Assembly: GCA_016931875.1 (NCBI GenBank)
Contig: JAFGDX010000332.1
Location: 1-6,725 of the forward strand
Direction: 5' to 3'
Length of the DNA: 6,725 nt
DNA from: Prolixibacteraceae bacterium
GTDB lineage: Bacteria > Bacteroidota > Bacteroidia > Bacteroidales > Prolixibacteraceae
Shown in pieces: positions 1-6,725 of the stretch. A program made the position numbers and the translations under genes. The notes beneath the pieces were generated by a model that saw only the letters and a program-made list of their open reading frames with translations, was not told where the DNA came from and searched no databases. Every line of letters begins with the position of its first letter. Position 1 is the first letter of the stretch.

Positions 1-1074
1 CCGGGCCGTTTTTTTTCGGTATTTTATTTTCAGGTCACCGGGAAGAAAAATCGTTTGAAGATATTTTTTGGATGATTTTATTGCCAGGTATTTTTTGAAG
101 GGTTGAATATCGTACGCATAATATCCCAGTTCGCGGGCCGCCTGTACATAAAACGACCGGATTCCTTCCATTGCTTCAACAGAAAAATAGGATGGTTCGG
201 AAACTTCCATCAAATAGGGAAAAAATATTTCGGGCGTATTATTCAAAGAAGGAATTTCGTCGGGCGATTTCCCGTATTGCCAGAGTGCAAAAGGAAATTC
301 CAGTACCCAGTAGTCAAAAACTTCATCCACCGGAATGCGGTATGTGTAGTTCTTTTGTTTTGAATATTCATGCAATTTCGGAATCATTTCGCTTCGTGCT
401 TTTAAAGCCTGCAGCTGGAAATCTTCAATTCTTTTTCTTTGCTCCGTAGTTCCGGGAACAGTTTTCAGAAATTTCGGATGCCGGCGGTCCTCCACCGCAA
501 AATTAAGAGGCGCCACATAGGCCACGGTAACTTCAACATCATCAGGGTACAAAGTGCGATGATAAACAGCGGTTTGTCCGCCTTTGCTGATTCCGGTATT
601 TATCCATTGGCTGTGGTAAAATTGCTTTAACAACTCAACTACACAGTGATGGTCGGCAGCGGCATTTTCAACGGTTAAAAAATCCCAGTTGACCGACTCC
701 GGCCACGACTCGCCAAAATACCGGTGTTCCACACAAATCTGACTGGCATTTAACATCGGGCTTAATTCATTGATATAATTGGGCCGCAAAGCATAATTGG
801 CCGCATATCCTTCCGTAATGAGTACCACCGGGTTGCTTTTGCCTTTGTTGGCAATAAAAACACGCTGCAGGAAAAATCCCCTGGCCGTATCTGCATGATC
901 GAGCGGTTGCCTCACCATTATTTTGAATGTTTCGTTAAAAAACGGGTTTCCTGTGATTTTTTCAACACTTCGAACGGAGGGTTGCGACTTTAGAAATTCT
1001 TCCAAATCAGAAGTTTGAGCCCTGACAAAAACAGAAACTAAAACCAGAATTAAAAGCAGTCGGATTGTTTTCAT
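1..1074 (-). CDS. Secreted S37-family (PS-10 type) serine peptidase, C-terminus cut off by the window edge
   Basis: The reading frame is open from an ATG at 1074-1072 to the left edge: 358 codons, no stop. Residues 1-19 (MKTIRLLLILVLVSVFVRA) form a Sec signal peptide, so the enzyme is exported. The body is an alpha/beta-hydrolase: strand ending in ITEGYAAN (86-93), EHRYFGESWP (116-125, also typical of the related S28 family), and nucleophile elbow GISKGGQT (161-168) with Ser163 as presumed catalytic serine. This matches the G-x-S-K-G-G signature of S37 peptidases, whose characterised members remove tripeptides or dipeptides from N-termini, often after proline. The helical insert follows, with the family-like stretch EFPFALWQYG (259-268). 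From my memory of the family, the catalytic Asp (in a YGExDPW-type motif) and His lie about 30-80 residues further on, outside the window, so activity cannot be judged here. It is divergent from the cyclophilin gene. Family assignment is good; substrate is unknown. A more distant S28-like or general hydrolase role is the alternative. Confidence 0.82.
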   Translation of the reverse strand, partial: MKTIRLLLILVLVSVFVRAQTSDLEEFLKSQPSVRSVEKITGNPFFNETFKIMVRQPLDHADTARGFFLQRVFIANKGKSNPVVLITEGYAANYALRPNYINELSPMLNASQICVEHRYFGESWPESVNWDFLTVENAAADHHCVVELLKQFYHSQWINTGISKGGQTAVYHRTLYPDDVEVTVAYVAPLNFAVEDRRHPKFLKTVPGTTEQRKRIEDFQLQALKARSEMIPKLHEYSKQKNYTYRIPVDEVFDYWVLEFPFALWQYGKSPDEIPSLNNTPEIFFPYLMEVSEPSYFSVEAMEGIRSFYVQAARELGYYAYDIQPFKKYLAIKSSKKYLQTIFLPGDLKIKYRKKTAR

Positions 1075-1132
1075 TTTTAAGATGTGAATTGAATTATGTT
1101 TATTGGTGAAATTATAAAAGATTTTGTATTTA

Positions 1133-1160
1133 TTGAATCATATAAATGTGATTATATTTA
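1133..1160 (+). promoter_or_regulatory. Possible Bacteroidota-type promoter for the cyclophilin gene
   Basis: A TTG at 1133-1135 and TATATTTA at 1153-1160 are separated by 17 bp. This resembles the Bacteroidota sigma-ABfr pattern TTG / TAnnTTTG, although the final G of the -7 element is A here. If real, transcription would start about 1165-1168, just upstream of the ATG at 1181 and downstream of the in-frame ATG at 1160, which would favour 1181 as the start. The region is very AT-rich, so a chance match is quite possible. Confidence 0.22.
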
Positions 1161-1180
1161 TGCCACCTATTTTTTTTGAA

Positions 1181-1762
1181 ATGCAAAAACTGCTGATTTT
1201 AATAGCACTGCTTCTCTGTTTTCAATCCGGTTTTGGACAGGCGCTGCCACAGGTAAAAATGGAAACATCGCTGGGAAATATTGTAGTTGAGGCAGATACA
1301 ATACGAGCACCGCTTACAGCAAAAAAATTTTTAAACCTGGTTAAATCAGGAGTTATGAATAACGCCATATTCTATCGGGTGGTACGAATGGATAATCAAC
1401 CCAGCAACAAGGTAAAAATTGAAGTCATACAGGGCGGTTTGTTTCGCGATGAAGAAATTATGAAACACAAACCCATTCAGCACGAAACCACCCAAACAAC
1501 CGGGCTGCGTCATTTTAACGGAACAATTTCGATGGCAAGAGTGGAACCCGGAACGGCATCAACCGAATTTTTTATTTGTATTGGCCCGCAACCTGAACTC
1601 GATTTTGGCGGGAAAAGAAATCCTGACGGCCAGGGTTTTGCCGCTTTTGGAACTGTTGTGAGCGGAATTGAAGTTGTAAAAAAAATTCAGCAACAAAAAG
1701 ATCAGCAGCAATATTTAACCGAACCCGTTAAAATTTTCAGAACAGAAATAATAACCCAATAA
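1181..1762 (+). CDS. Exported cyclophilin-type peptidyl-prolyl cis-trans isomerase
   Basis: The product is a 193-residue protein that catalyses cis-trans isomerisation of Xaa-Pro bonds, assisting folding of exported proteins. I chose the ATG at 1181 because it starts directly with a compact signal peptide (MQKLLILIALLLCFQSGFGQ, 1-20). In-frame starts upstream (ATG 1160, TTG 1124) add only a non-conserved extension. There is a Cys at 13 but no lipobox, so it should be a soluble periplasmic protein. One cyclophilin domain fills the rest. FYRVV (64-68) holds the catalytic Arg66, IQGG (83-86) the active-site Gln, and GTISMAR (114-120) and STEFFI (127-132) are core strands. FAAFGTVVSG (153-162) is the C-terminal family motif. 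The Trp of the human cyclophilin A site, linked to cyclosporin binding, has no obvious equivalent, as in many bacterial members. It stands alone, divergent from the S37 peptidase gene and convergent with the susCD-type operon. PpiA-like role inferred; no symbol assigned. Confidence 0.93.
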   Translation: MQKLLILIALLLCFQSGFGQALPQVKMETSLGNIVVEADTIRAPLTAKKFLNLVKSGVMNNAIFYRVVRMDNQPSNKVKIEVIQGGLFRDEEIMKHKPIQHETTQTTGLRHFNGTISMARVEPGTASTEFFICIGPQPELDFGGKRNPDGQGFAAFGTVVSGIEVVKKIQQQKDQQQYLTEPVKIFRTEIITQ

Positions 1763-1852
1763 ACACGTGCAGAGCAGTTTGGGATTGAAATTTCTTCAGA
1801 CAAAAAAATACTTTTAAAAACCGGCAAGAAAAGCAAACGGTAAAAATAAAAA

Positions 1853-1880
1853 AGGCCGTATCCTCAAATGAATACGGCCT
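1853..1880 (-). terminator. Rho-independent terminator of the susCD-type operon, possibly bidirectional
   Basis: A perfect 9-bp inverted repeat (aggccgtat at 1853-1861 with atacggcct at 1872-1880) encloses a 10-nt loop. On the minus strand the stem is followed by a U-rich run (complement of taaaaataaaaa, about 1841-1852), giving a textbook intrinsic terminator 15 bp after the lipoprotein stop codon. On the plus strand the following bases (gaatattctttacttttat) are only moderately T-rich. The same stem could therefore also stop cyclophilin transcription, about 90 bp after its stop, with lower efficiency. Confidence 0.8.
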
Positions 1881-1895
1881 GAATATTCTTTACTT

Positions 1896-2651
1896 TTATG
1901 GAAGAGTCAACACCTCGGTCTCGGGATCCCAGCCGCCAACATCCGGAATATAATGTTCGATAGACATTGTCAGCACTTTACCCTCGGCAGTTCCGCTTCC
2001 TGAAATTAAAACATCGCCATAGTCGCTGTCATAAAACCAGGCTGGTTGTTCTGCAATGGTTACGTTATTCCCTTCAACAACAATTGTAATATCATAACCC
2101 GATTCATAAAGCCCCCGCGCCTTGTAAAGTGTTACGTTTCCAACCTCCAGTTTTTCAATGTCAACCTCCCATACCTCGCCAAAAAAGGCCGAGTTAAACG
2201 TACCGGTACCAACAGGCGTATATTGAAAGGAGGCCTTGTAGGTTGTTTCGCTATAAAATTCAGAAACATTGTCGCCGGTTAATGTGAGTTTAAATGTGTA
2301 CGACTTTGTCGGGTCGATTTGGGCAGGATCGACTACGGGAATTATTTTCACATATGCAGCACCTTTCCCTTCCTCGAAAGTAACCGAGGAGTTTTCGAGG
2401 GCAAAAACACCCTCGATGTCGTTATTCATTTCCAAAACAACCTCGGCAGTTGTTGCCGTTTCTAAATTGGAGCGTACAATTTGTACCCTGACCGAAAAAT
2501 TATTTTCGGCCGACAGAACATTATCCGGTACCACTGAAGTGCTAAAAGCCACATAGGGTTTCTCCGGCTCATAAATTGTTCCCATATTTTCCTGATCGCA
2601 GGAAACAAATGCAATTGCCAGAAGAACGATAACAAAAAATATATTTTTCAT
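1896..2651 (-). CDS. Two-domain beta-rich surface lipoprotein, third gene of the susCD-type operon
   Basis: The 251-residue product opens with a lipoprotein signal (MKNIFFVIVLLAIAFVSC) whose Cys18 is the only cysteine in the protein and the predicted lipidation site. The acidic/polar residues after it (DQEN) are compatible with export to the outer face of the outer membrane. Residues about 31-145 look like an Ig-like or Calx-beta-like sandwich of alternating strands (VRVQIVR, AEVVLEM, AAYVKIIPV, YTFKLTLTG), like the N-terminal domain of many PUL-associated lipoproteins. A Gly/Thr-rich linker (PVGTGTF, 146-152) leads to a second beta-rich domain, rich in Tyr, Trp and acidic residues (AWFYDSDYGD, 204-213), that ends at LTLP. 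The gene follows the susD-like gene after 18 bp and precedes the operon terminator. By position it matches SusE/SusF-type accessory binding proteins, but I see no recognisable SusE/F domain or catalytic motif. A substrate-binding role is inference from context; a structural partner of the transporter is the alternative. Confidence 0.8.
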   Translation of the reverse strand: MKNIFFVIVLLAIAFVSCDQENMGTIYEPEKPYVAFSTSVVPDNVLSAENNFSVRVQIVRSNLETATTAEVVLEMNNDIEGVFALENSSVTFEEGKGAAYVKIIPVVDPAQIDPTKSYTFKLTLTGDNVSEFYSETTYKASFQYTPVGTGTFNSAFFGEVWEVDIEKLEVGNVTLYKARGLYESGYDITIVVEGNNVTIAEQPAWFYDSDYGDVLISGSGTAEGKVLTMSIEHYIPDVGGWDPETEVLTLP

Positions 2652-2669
2652 AATATTGTATTTTTACAT

Positions 2670-4253
2670 TTAATTATCTGCCCACGGATTTTGGTCCGTA
2701 GCCTGATCCATGTTTTTGTTCCCGTCAAATTCGGATTGCGGGATAGACATCACGAAATCGGGATATTCAGGGTTCAGTGTATTTCTGGATAACAGTTTAT
2801 CAGCATGGTTGCTGCCTTCAAAATTTCGGCTAAAACCCGTTTTTAAACGTTTTATATCCATAATTCTTCCCACTTCACCCCACAATTCAATTCGGCGCTG
2901 CAGAATAATTTCGTCGAGCAAAGTAACAGAACCTCCGGCAGGAGTTGTCGGGCCGTTGGAATCGTTGGTAGTTAATGTATTTGCATCGGTTAACGACGAA
3001 ATATCGTATCCCGGGTCACGTTCAGCCATCAATTCCTGAAGAACCGCCCTGGCCTGGGAATATTTTCCCTGCATACACATGGCTTCCGCTTTTACCAGCA
3101 TCATTTCTTCGTGGCGCATAAAAATGTAATCGCCCAAATTATTGGTCGGATCTGAAAACTGAAACTTAAACTGGTTGTAACTTAGTTCAGCGCCAATTTC
3201 CGCGTCAACTTCCAGCGGGCCGAGCCACCATTTATTTTTACGAACATCGTCATCCGACATTTGATTGTATAACCACGAACTGATACATTTCCGGGCAGTT
3301 TCGGCGTAATTGCCATCAACGCCGGCATCCATGTGTCCAAAAAATGACTCGGTGGCATTGGTTTGCTCAGAAATAATCTGAACGCCCCACAATACGGTAT
3401 TTGCATTTACATCGTTAAACGCAAATCCTTTATCCAGTTCACTCCTTGTAAGCATCTCGGTACCGCCGCTCATCGCGGTTTCGGCAGCGGCTTCTGCAGT
3501 GGCCCAGTCATTTTTTTCGAGTGCAATGTTGGCTTTTATTCCGTTGGCTACATAATAATCGATATGAGAAGGATGGTTTCGGGGTGCAGCAACATCAGGA
3601 TCCAGCAGTTGCAAGGCCTGTTCAATATCGGCATCTATTTGCGTATAAACATCGGCCACCGTTCCTCGCGGTTTTCCTTCCGAAGCATTTGTGGTAGGTT
3701 CAGTATAAATCGGTATCCCGGGAGCCTCTTGGTTTCCAACATAGGTTTGCTGGTAAAACCGGATAAGATTAAAGTAGGAATACGCACGCAAAGCATAGGC
3801 CTGGCCAATAAGGCTGTTTATTTCGGAGGGAGCGCCGGTCATACCTTCCTGCGATGCAATAATGGCGTTGGCATTTGAAATTATTGTATAATAGAAAAAC
3901 CAGACCGAATACGGGCGGCCATCTTTATGTGTATAATCCGATTTAACATTGTACACATAATCGTACCAGAACCAACCACTTCCTCCTTCATTCTGAACCA
4001 TATCTTCGCCCATCAGGTCGTAAGTAAGAGTAAATGCCATGGTTCCGAACTCTTCGTCAGCCCAACCTGCCGACCATTCGTCGGCCACGTACATGGCGCG
4101 GTAAATTCCGTTTAGCGCCACATTTGCTTTTTCAACATCCGTGAATAAAACATCACCGGATGTGCTGTCTGTAGGATTGGTATCCAACTCGTCCTGGCAC
4201 GAGAAAGCCGCTACAGAAAAAATCAATAATAACAGGATTTGATATATTTTCAT
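2670..4253 (-). CDS. SusD/RagB-family substrate-binding outer-membrane lipoprotein
   Basis: This 527-residue protein is the lid of a SusCD transporter: it captures an oligosaccharide or peptide at the cell surface and closes over the SusC barrel. The start is the ATG at 4253-4251, giving a lipoprotein signal with Cys19 (SVAAFSC) followed by QDELD, the usual acidic stretch after the lipidated Cys in surface lipoproteins. Family landmarks are all in place. Residues 29-52 (DSTSGDVLFTDVEKANVALN and after) form the N-terminal SusD-like start. AYALRAYSYFNLIRFYQ (152-168) and the helices around 233-261 and 378-407 (RHEEMMLVKAEA, 380-391) build the TPR-like scaffold. LQRRIELWGEVGR (451-463) and IPQSEFDGN (504-512) close with the typical QNPW (521-524) near the end. 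Length is normal for the family. It lies 12 bp after the susC-like stop with no visible Shine-Dalgarno sequence, so it is presumably co-transcribed and co-expressed. The ligand cannot be deduced. Confidence 0.96.
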   Translation of the reverse strand: MKIYQILLLLIFSVAAFSCQDELDTNPTDSTSGDVLFTDVEKANVALNGIYRAMYVADEWSAGWADEEFGTMAFTLTYDLMGEDMVQNEGGSGWFWYDYVYNVKSDYTHKDGRPYSVWFFYYTIISNANAIIASQEGMTGAPSEINSLIGQAYALRAYSYFNLIRFYQQTYVGNQEAPGIPIYTEPTTNASEGKPRGTVADVYTQIDADIEQALQLLDPDVAAPRNHPSHIDYYVANGIKANIALEKNDWATAEAAAETAMSGGTEMLTRSELDKGFAFNDVNANTVLWGVQIISEQTNATESFFGHMDAGVDGNYAETARKCISSWLYNQMSDDDVRKNKWWLGPLEVDAEIGAELSYNQFKFQFSDPTNNLGDYIFMRHEEMMLVKAEAMCMQGKYSQARAVLQELMAERDPGYDISSLTDANTLTTNDSNGPTTPAGGSVTLLDEIILQRRIELWGEVGRIMDIKRLKTGFSRNFEGSNHADKLLSRNTLNPEYPDFVMSIPQSEFDGNKNMDQATDQNPWADN

Positions 4254-4265
4254 GATGTAATTGTT

Positions 4266-6725
4266 TTAAAATTTTAATTCAATTCCCAGCAAACTTGTTC
4301 TAACAGGAGTGTATGAAAAATCAGTTGACCCGCTAAAATTGTGTTGCGGATTCATTCCATCCAGATGCGAGAAAAGAGCAACATTGTCGAGAGAAATGTA
4401 AGCCCTCAGGCTTTCAACCCCAACTGCCCGGAGAACATTTTGGGGCACCGTATAACCAAACGTAATGTTTTTGATGGCAAAGTAAGAAGCATCAACAAGT
4501 TGGGCGTCGGTAAACGGGCGTGAGAACCCTGTTCCGTTTTGTATTCGCGGAATATCCGTCACATCTCCGGGTTTTCTCCAGGCTCTTTTGATGTTGGCTG
4601 CATAATTTGTTCCGATATAGGTTGGATTTAGCAATCCGATGTAAACTCCGTCTCTGATTTCGCCACCCACTGAAAAAGTGGTCATAAATGACAAATCAAA
4701 ACTTTTGTAAACGATAAAATTACTGCCAAATGCCCCGTAAAAATCGGGAATCCGGCTGCCTGATATTTTTTTGCTTTGCGATGCTTTTTGGTAATCGTCG
4801 GAAATGTATGGTTCCCCCGGATTCCCGTTTTCATCCGTATCGTAAACCCAGTATAACTGCGCGCCTGTGGTAATATCAACTCCGGCCGACTGTGTCAGAT
4901 AATAGGAATTAATTTCTTTCCCTACACGTTGAATAAGAGTTCCATCCACAATTTGATCAGTTTCGCCATCAAGAGCCACAATTTCGTTCTTTAATGTAGT
5001 CAGATTTACATTGGCACTCCAGTTGAAATTATTGGAATTAATAACACTCACTTTTGAGTTGAACTCGAGACCAGAATTGAGCATCTCGCCCACATTCGCC
5101 CAGTAACTGTCAAATCCAAGCGAGGTTGCCATGGGTTTTTCCATCAACATGTCCACCGTTCGCCGCTGATAATATTCCAATCCAAATTCAAAACTATTCC
5201 AAAAAATTCCTTCAATACCCACATTAAAATTGTTGTTTTCTTCCCATTTTATAGAGGTATTTTCCAGAGATGAAAGCAAGGCTCCGTTTAAATTGGCATT
5301 TGCCCAGTCGAGATTGTAAAGCGACTGCCATCCGTAATAGGTCCCAATTTTGTCGTTTCCCTGTTTTCCGTAACTGGCTTTCAGTTTCAGGTTGTCAATA
5401 AAAGAGAGGCCCTTCATAAAACTTTCTTCGCTCACTCTCCATGAGCCGCCAACCGACCAGAATTGCCCCCAGCGGAAATCTTTGTGAAAACGCGAAGAAC
5501 CATCGGTTCTGAAACTTGCTGACAGGTAATACTTGTCGGCAAAATCATAGGTTAAGTTGCTCAGGAATGATTCAATCGCGTAGTTGTCTTCAAACGAAGT
5601 AAGCAGCGAAATGGTCGAGCCCGGTGCCAGTTGTTTGATTCCGGAATATGGAAAACCAGTTTTTTCACCTTCCAGTTCGTTAATCACCAGTTTGTAAAAC
5701 TCATGTCCGGCAAGGAAATTAACACTGTGTTTTCCAAAATCTTTCTCGTATCGTAAAAGTTCGTTCACCGTGTATGAAAGATTGCGTGTGTTCAACAAAT
5801 TAAGCAATCCGCCAACCGATGATGCATTTCCAAAGTCGGGGTTCCAGTACGTAGTTTCGTTAGTATTTATATAATCAAAACCCACATTGGCTGTTAATGA
5901 TAATCCTTTCAGCGAGCTGTTTATTCCGCTTCCCAAAAAGTTAACATGAAACCTTCCTGATAAATTATCGGCGGTGGTTTCATATGCATCCTCAAACAAG
6001 GTTGCTACCGGGTTCCAGTTTGGATTTGCTCCTGCCGGCCGTGTTTTGCCATAGTCAAATTGCTTTTCTCCCAATTCGGAAAGAACCGGGTTTCCCTGTT
6101 CATCCTGCAGGTAAACCGGATAAATCGGAGCCATAAACTGTGCAGAGTACCAAACATTGGAATTGGCGGTTGTATTTTCAGAGCCCAGGTAATTTGTTTC
6201 TGTTTTCGAAAAATTTACATTCCCCCCATAATGAAACCACTCTTTTGGTTCAAGTTCTGCTCCAATCCTTCCTGAAATTCTTTCAAAATCAGTGGTTTTT
6301 AATAAACCTTCATCTTTCAGATAGGCAACCGAAGCAAAAATTTTTGAATGGTCGGAGCCGCCGTTCAAATACAACTGATATTCCTGACGTGTTGCGTTGT
6401 CGTTGGTAATTTCTTTCATCCAATCCGATTCATACAAAAGATTGGCCGAAGGATTTACCTGCCCGGTTGCAGGATCAATCAATTCTGAAACAGGCATATC
6501 GTAAGGATTGTACATTTCGTTGGCCCCAAAAATTCCGGTACCCCCTTTCATTGCTTCTATGGCCATTTGCCCGGCCAAATCAGGATGAACCCCGCCGGTG
6601 TAAATCAAATTGTTTTTGTAGCCCTGAAATGAAGCTTCAATAAAATCGGCGGCACTCAGGGTTTCATAGGGTTTAATTGCCCTGTCAGAAAATCCGTATG
6701 AAGCTTTAAACTCTACCGAAAGTTC
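4266..6725 (-). CDS. SusC/RagA-family TonB-dependent outer-membrane transporter, N-terminus beyond the window
   Basis: The frame is open from the right edge (codon 6725-6723) to a TAA at 4268-4266: 819 codons with no start needed inside the window. An in-frame TTG at 6608 is internal, because in-frame coding continues for 39 codons upstream of it. The visible part begins around the plug-barrel boundary (ELSVEFKASYGFSD), then gives the barrel: NGGSDHSKIFASVAYLKDEG, a classic SusC strand pair, ASFRTDGSSRFHKDFRWGQF, SVGGSWRVSEESFM, LKLKASYGKQGNDKIG, and SLRAYISLDNVALFS near the end. The C-terminus (LLGIELKF) ends in the aromatic residue expected of a BAM-recognised barrel. Missing are the signal peptide, the carboxypeptidase-regulatory-like domain, the TonB box and most of the plug, about 200 residues by comparison with usual SusC lengths near 1000. 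It imports, with TonB energy, whatever the SusD-like partner encoded 12 bp downstream binds. No frameshift or internal stop is seen. Confidence 0.96.
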   Translation of the reverse strand, partial: ELSVEFKASYGFSDRAIKPYETLSAADFIEASFQGYKNNLIYTGGVHPDLAGQMAIEAMKGGTGIFGANEMYNPYDMPVSELIDPATGQVNPSANLLYESDWMKEITNDNATRQEYQLYLNGGSDHSKIFASVAYLKDEGLLKTTDFERISGRIGAELEPKEWFHYGGNVNFSKTETNYLGSENTTANSNVWYSAQFMAPIYPVYLQDEQGNPVLSELGEKQFDYGKTRPAGANPNWNPVATLFEDAYETTADNLSGRFHVNFLGSGINSSLKGLSLTANVGFDYINTNETTYWNPDFGNASSVGGLLNLLNTRNLSYTVNELLRYEKDFGKHSVNFLAGHEFYKLVINELEGEKTGFPYSGIKQLAPGSTISLLTSFEDNYAIESFLSNLTYDFADKYYLSASFRTDGSSRFHKDFRWGQFWSVGGSWRVSEESFMKGLSFIDNLKLKASYGKQGNDKIGTYYGWQSLYNLDWANANLNGALLSSLENTSIKWEENNNFNVGIEGIFWNSFEFGLEYYQRRTVDMLMEKPMATSLGFDSYWANVGEMLNSGLEFNSKVSVINSNNFNWSANVNLTTLKNEIVALDGETDQIVDGTLIQRVGKEINSYYLTQSAGVDITTGAQLYWVYDTDENGNPGEPYISDDYQKASQSKKISGSRIPDFYGAFGSNFIVYKSFDLSFMTTFSVGGEIRDGVYIGLLNPTYIGTNYAANIKRAWRKPGDVTDIPRIQNGTGFSRPFTDAQLVDASYFAIKNITFGYTVPQNVLRAVGVESLRAYISLDNVALFSHLDGMNPQHNFSGSTDFSYTPVRTSLLGIELKF

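Noticed and set aside
103..630. Three overlapping plus-strand open frames (103-363, 171-449, 439-630)
   Set aside because: They lie antisense to the S37 peptidase frame, which is continuous from 1074 to 1 and carries family motifs. Their translations are basic, low-complexity and without domain signals.
1124..1180. Longer N-terminus for the cyclophilin from TTG 1124 or ATG 1160
   Set aside because: The added residues precede a complete signal peptide that starts at the ATG at 1181, and they overlap the likely promoter.
1763..1852. Possible small RNA or leader in the A-rich convergent intergenic DNA
   Set aside because: No promoter-like element, conserved structure or separate terminator is visible. 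It looks like ordinary 3' intergenic sequence.
2046..3039. Plus-strand open frames at 2046-2282, 2269-2556 and 2710-3039
   Set aside because: They are antisense to the lipoprotein and SusD-like genes, with no recognisable motifs or plausible translation signals.
3182..3406. Minus-strand open frame inside the susD-like gene in another frame
   Set aside because: It overlaps continuous SusD coding sequence on the same strand and has no independent coding signs.
3363..3878. 171-codon plus-strand open frame opposite the susD-like gene
   Set aside because: Despite its length it is antisense to the conserved SusD core, and its translation is Gly/Ile/Arg-rich with no family features. It is a by-product of codon choice on the other strand.
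3927..4879. Short frames at 3927-4115 (+), 4341-4523 (+) and 4682-4879 (-)
   Set aside because: All are shadows of the SusD-like and SusC-like genes, with no domain signal.
6060..6409. Plus-strand open frames opposite the 5' half of the visible susC-like gene
   Set aside because: They are antisense to conserved SusC barrel strands and have no motif.
6606..6608. TTG as the start codon of the SusC-like protein
   Set aside because: The same frame stays open to the right edge and reads as SusC-like sequence, so the gene continues beyond the window and this codon is internal.

Overview
The window looks like a piece of a Bacteroidota chromosome. The evidence is a SusC/SusD outer-membrane pair, a lipoprotein in the SusE/F position, exported proteins throughout, the near absence of Shine-Dalgarno sequences, and AT-rich intergenic DNA around moderately AT-rich genes. 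A Marinilabiliales/Prolixibacteraceae-like marine or sediment member is a reasonable guess from the style of the proteins, but the sequence alone does not settle it.

Left part (1-1762): two divergent genes share an intergenic region of about 106 bp. On the minus strand is the N-terminal 358 codons of a secreted serine peptidase of the S37 (PS-10, prolyl tripeptidyl aminopeptidase-like) group, which runs off the left edge. On the plus strand is a complete, signal-peptide-bearing cyclophilin-type peptidyl-prolyl isomerase. A proline-oriented peptidase and a prolyl isomerase therefore sit back to back, and both are exported.

Middle (1763-1895): a short A-rich intergenic region lies between convergent genes. 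It ends in a 9-bp GC-containing stem (1853-1880). Read on the minus strand, a long U-rich tract follows this stem, so it is a good terminator for the operon on the right and perhaps a weaker one for the isomerase gene.

Right part (1896-6725): a minus-strand operon is read susC-like, then susD-like, then a lipoprotein gene, with gaps of only 12 and 18 bp. The SusC-like TonB-dependent transporter is cut by the right edge, so its signal peptide, carboxypeptidase-regulatory-like domain and most or all of its plug are outside. The SusD-like lipoprotein is the substrate-binding lid of that transporter. The third gene encodes a two-domain, beta-rich lipoprotein that is probably an accessory surface binding protein for the same substrate. 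No glycoside hydrolase, polysaccharide lyase, sulfatase or regulator is present here, so the substrate (glycan or peptide) cannot be named.

There is no gene-free stretch longer than about 135 bp, and I saw no RNA genes, mobile elements, CRISPR arrays or substantial repeats. I did not find a clearly undescribed multi-gene system. The most open items are the third lipoprotein of the operon and the proline-peptidase/prolyl-isomerase pairing.
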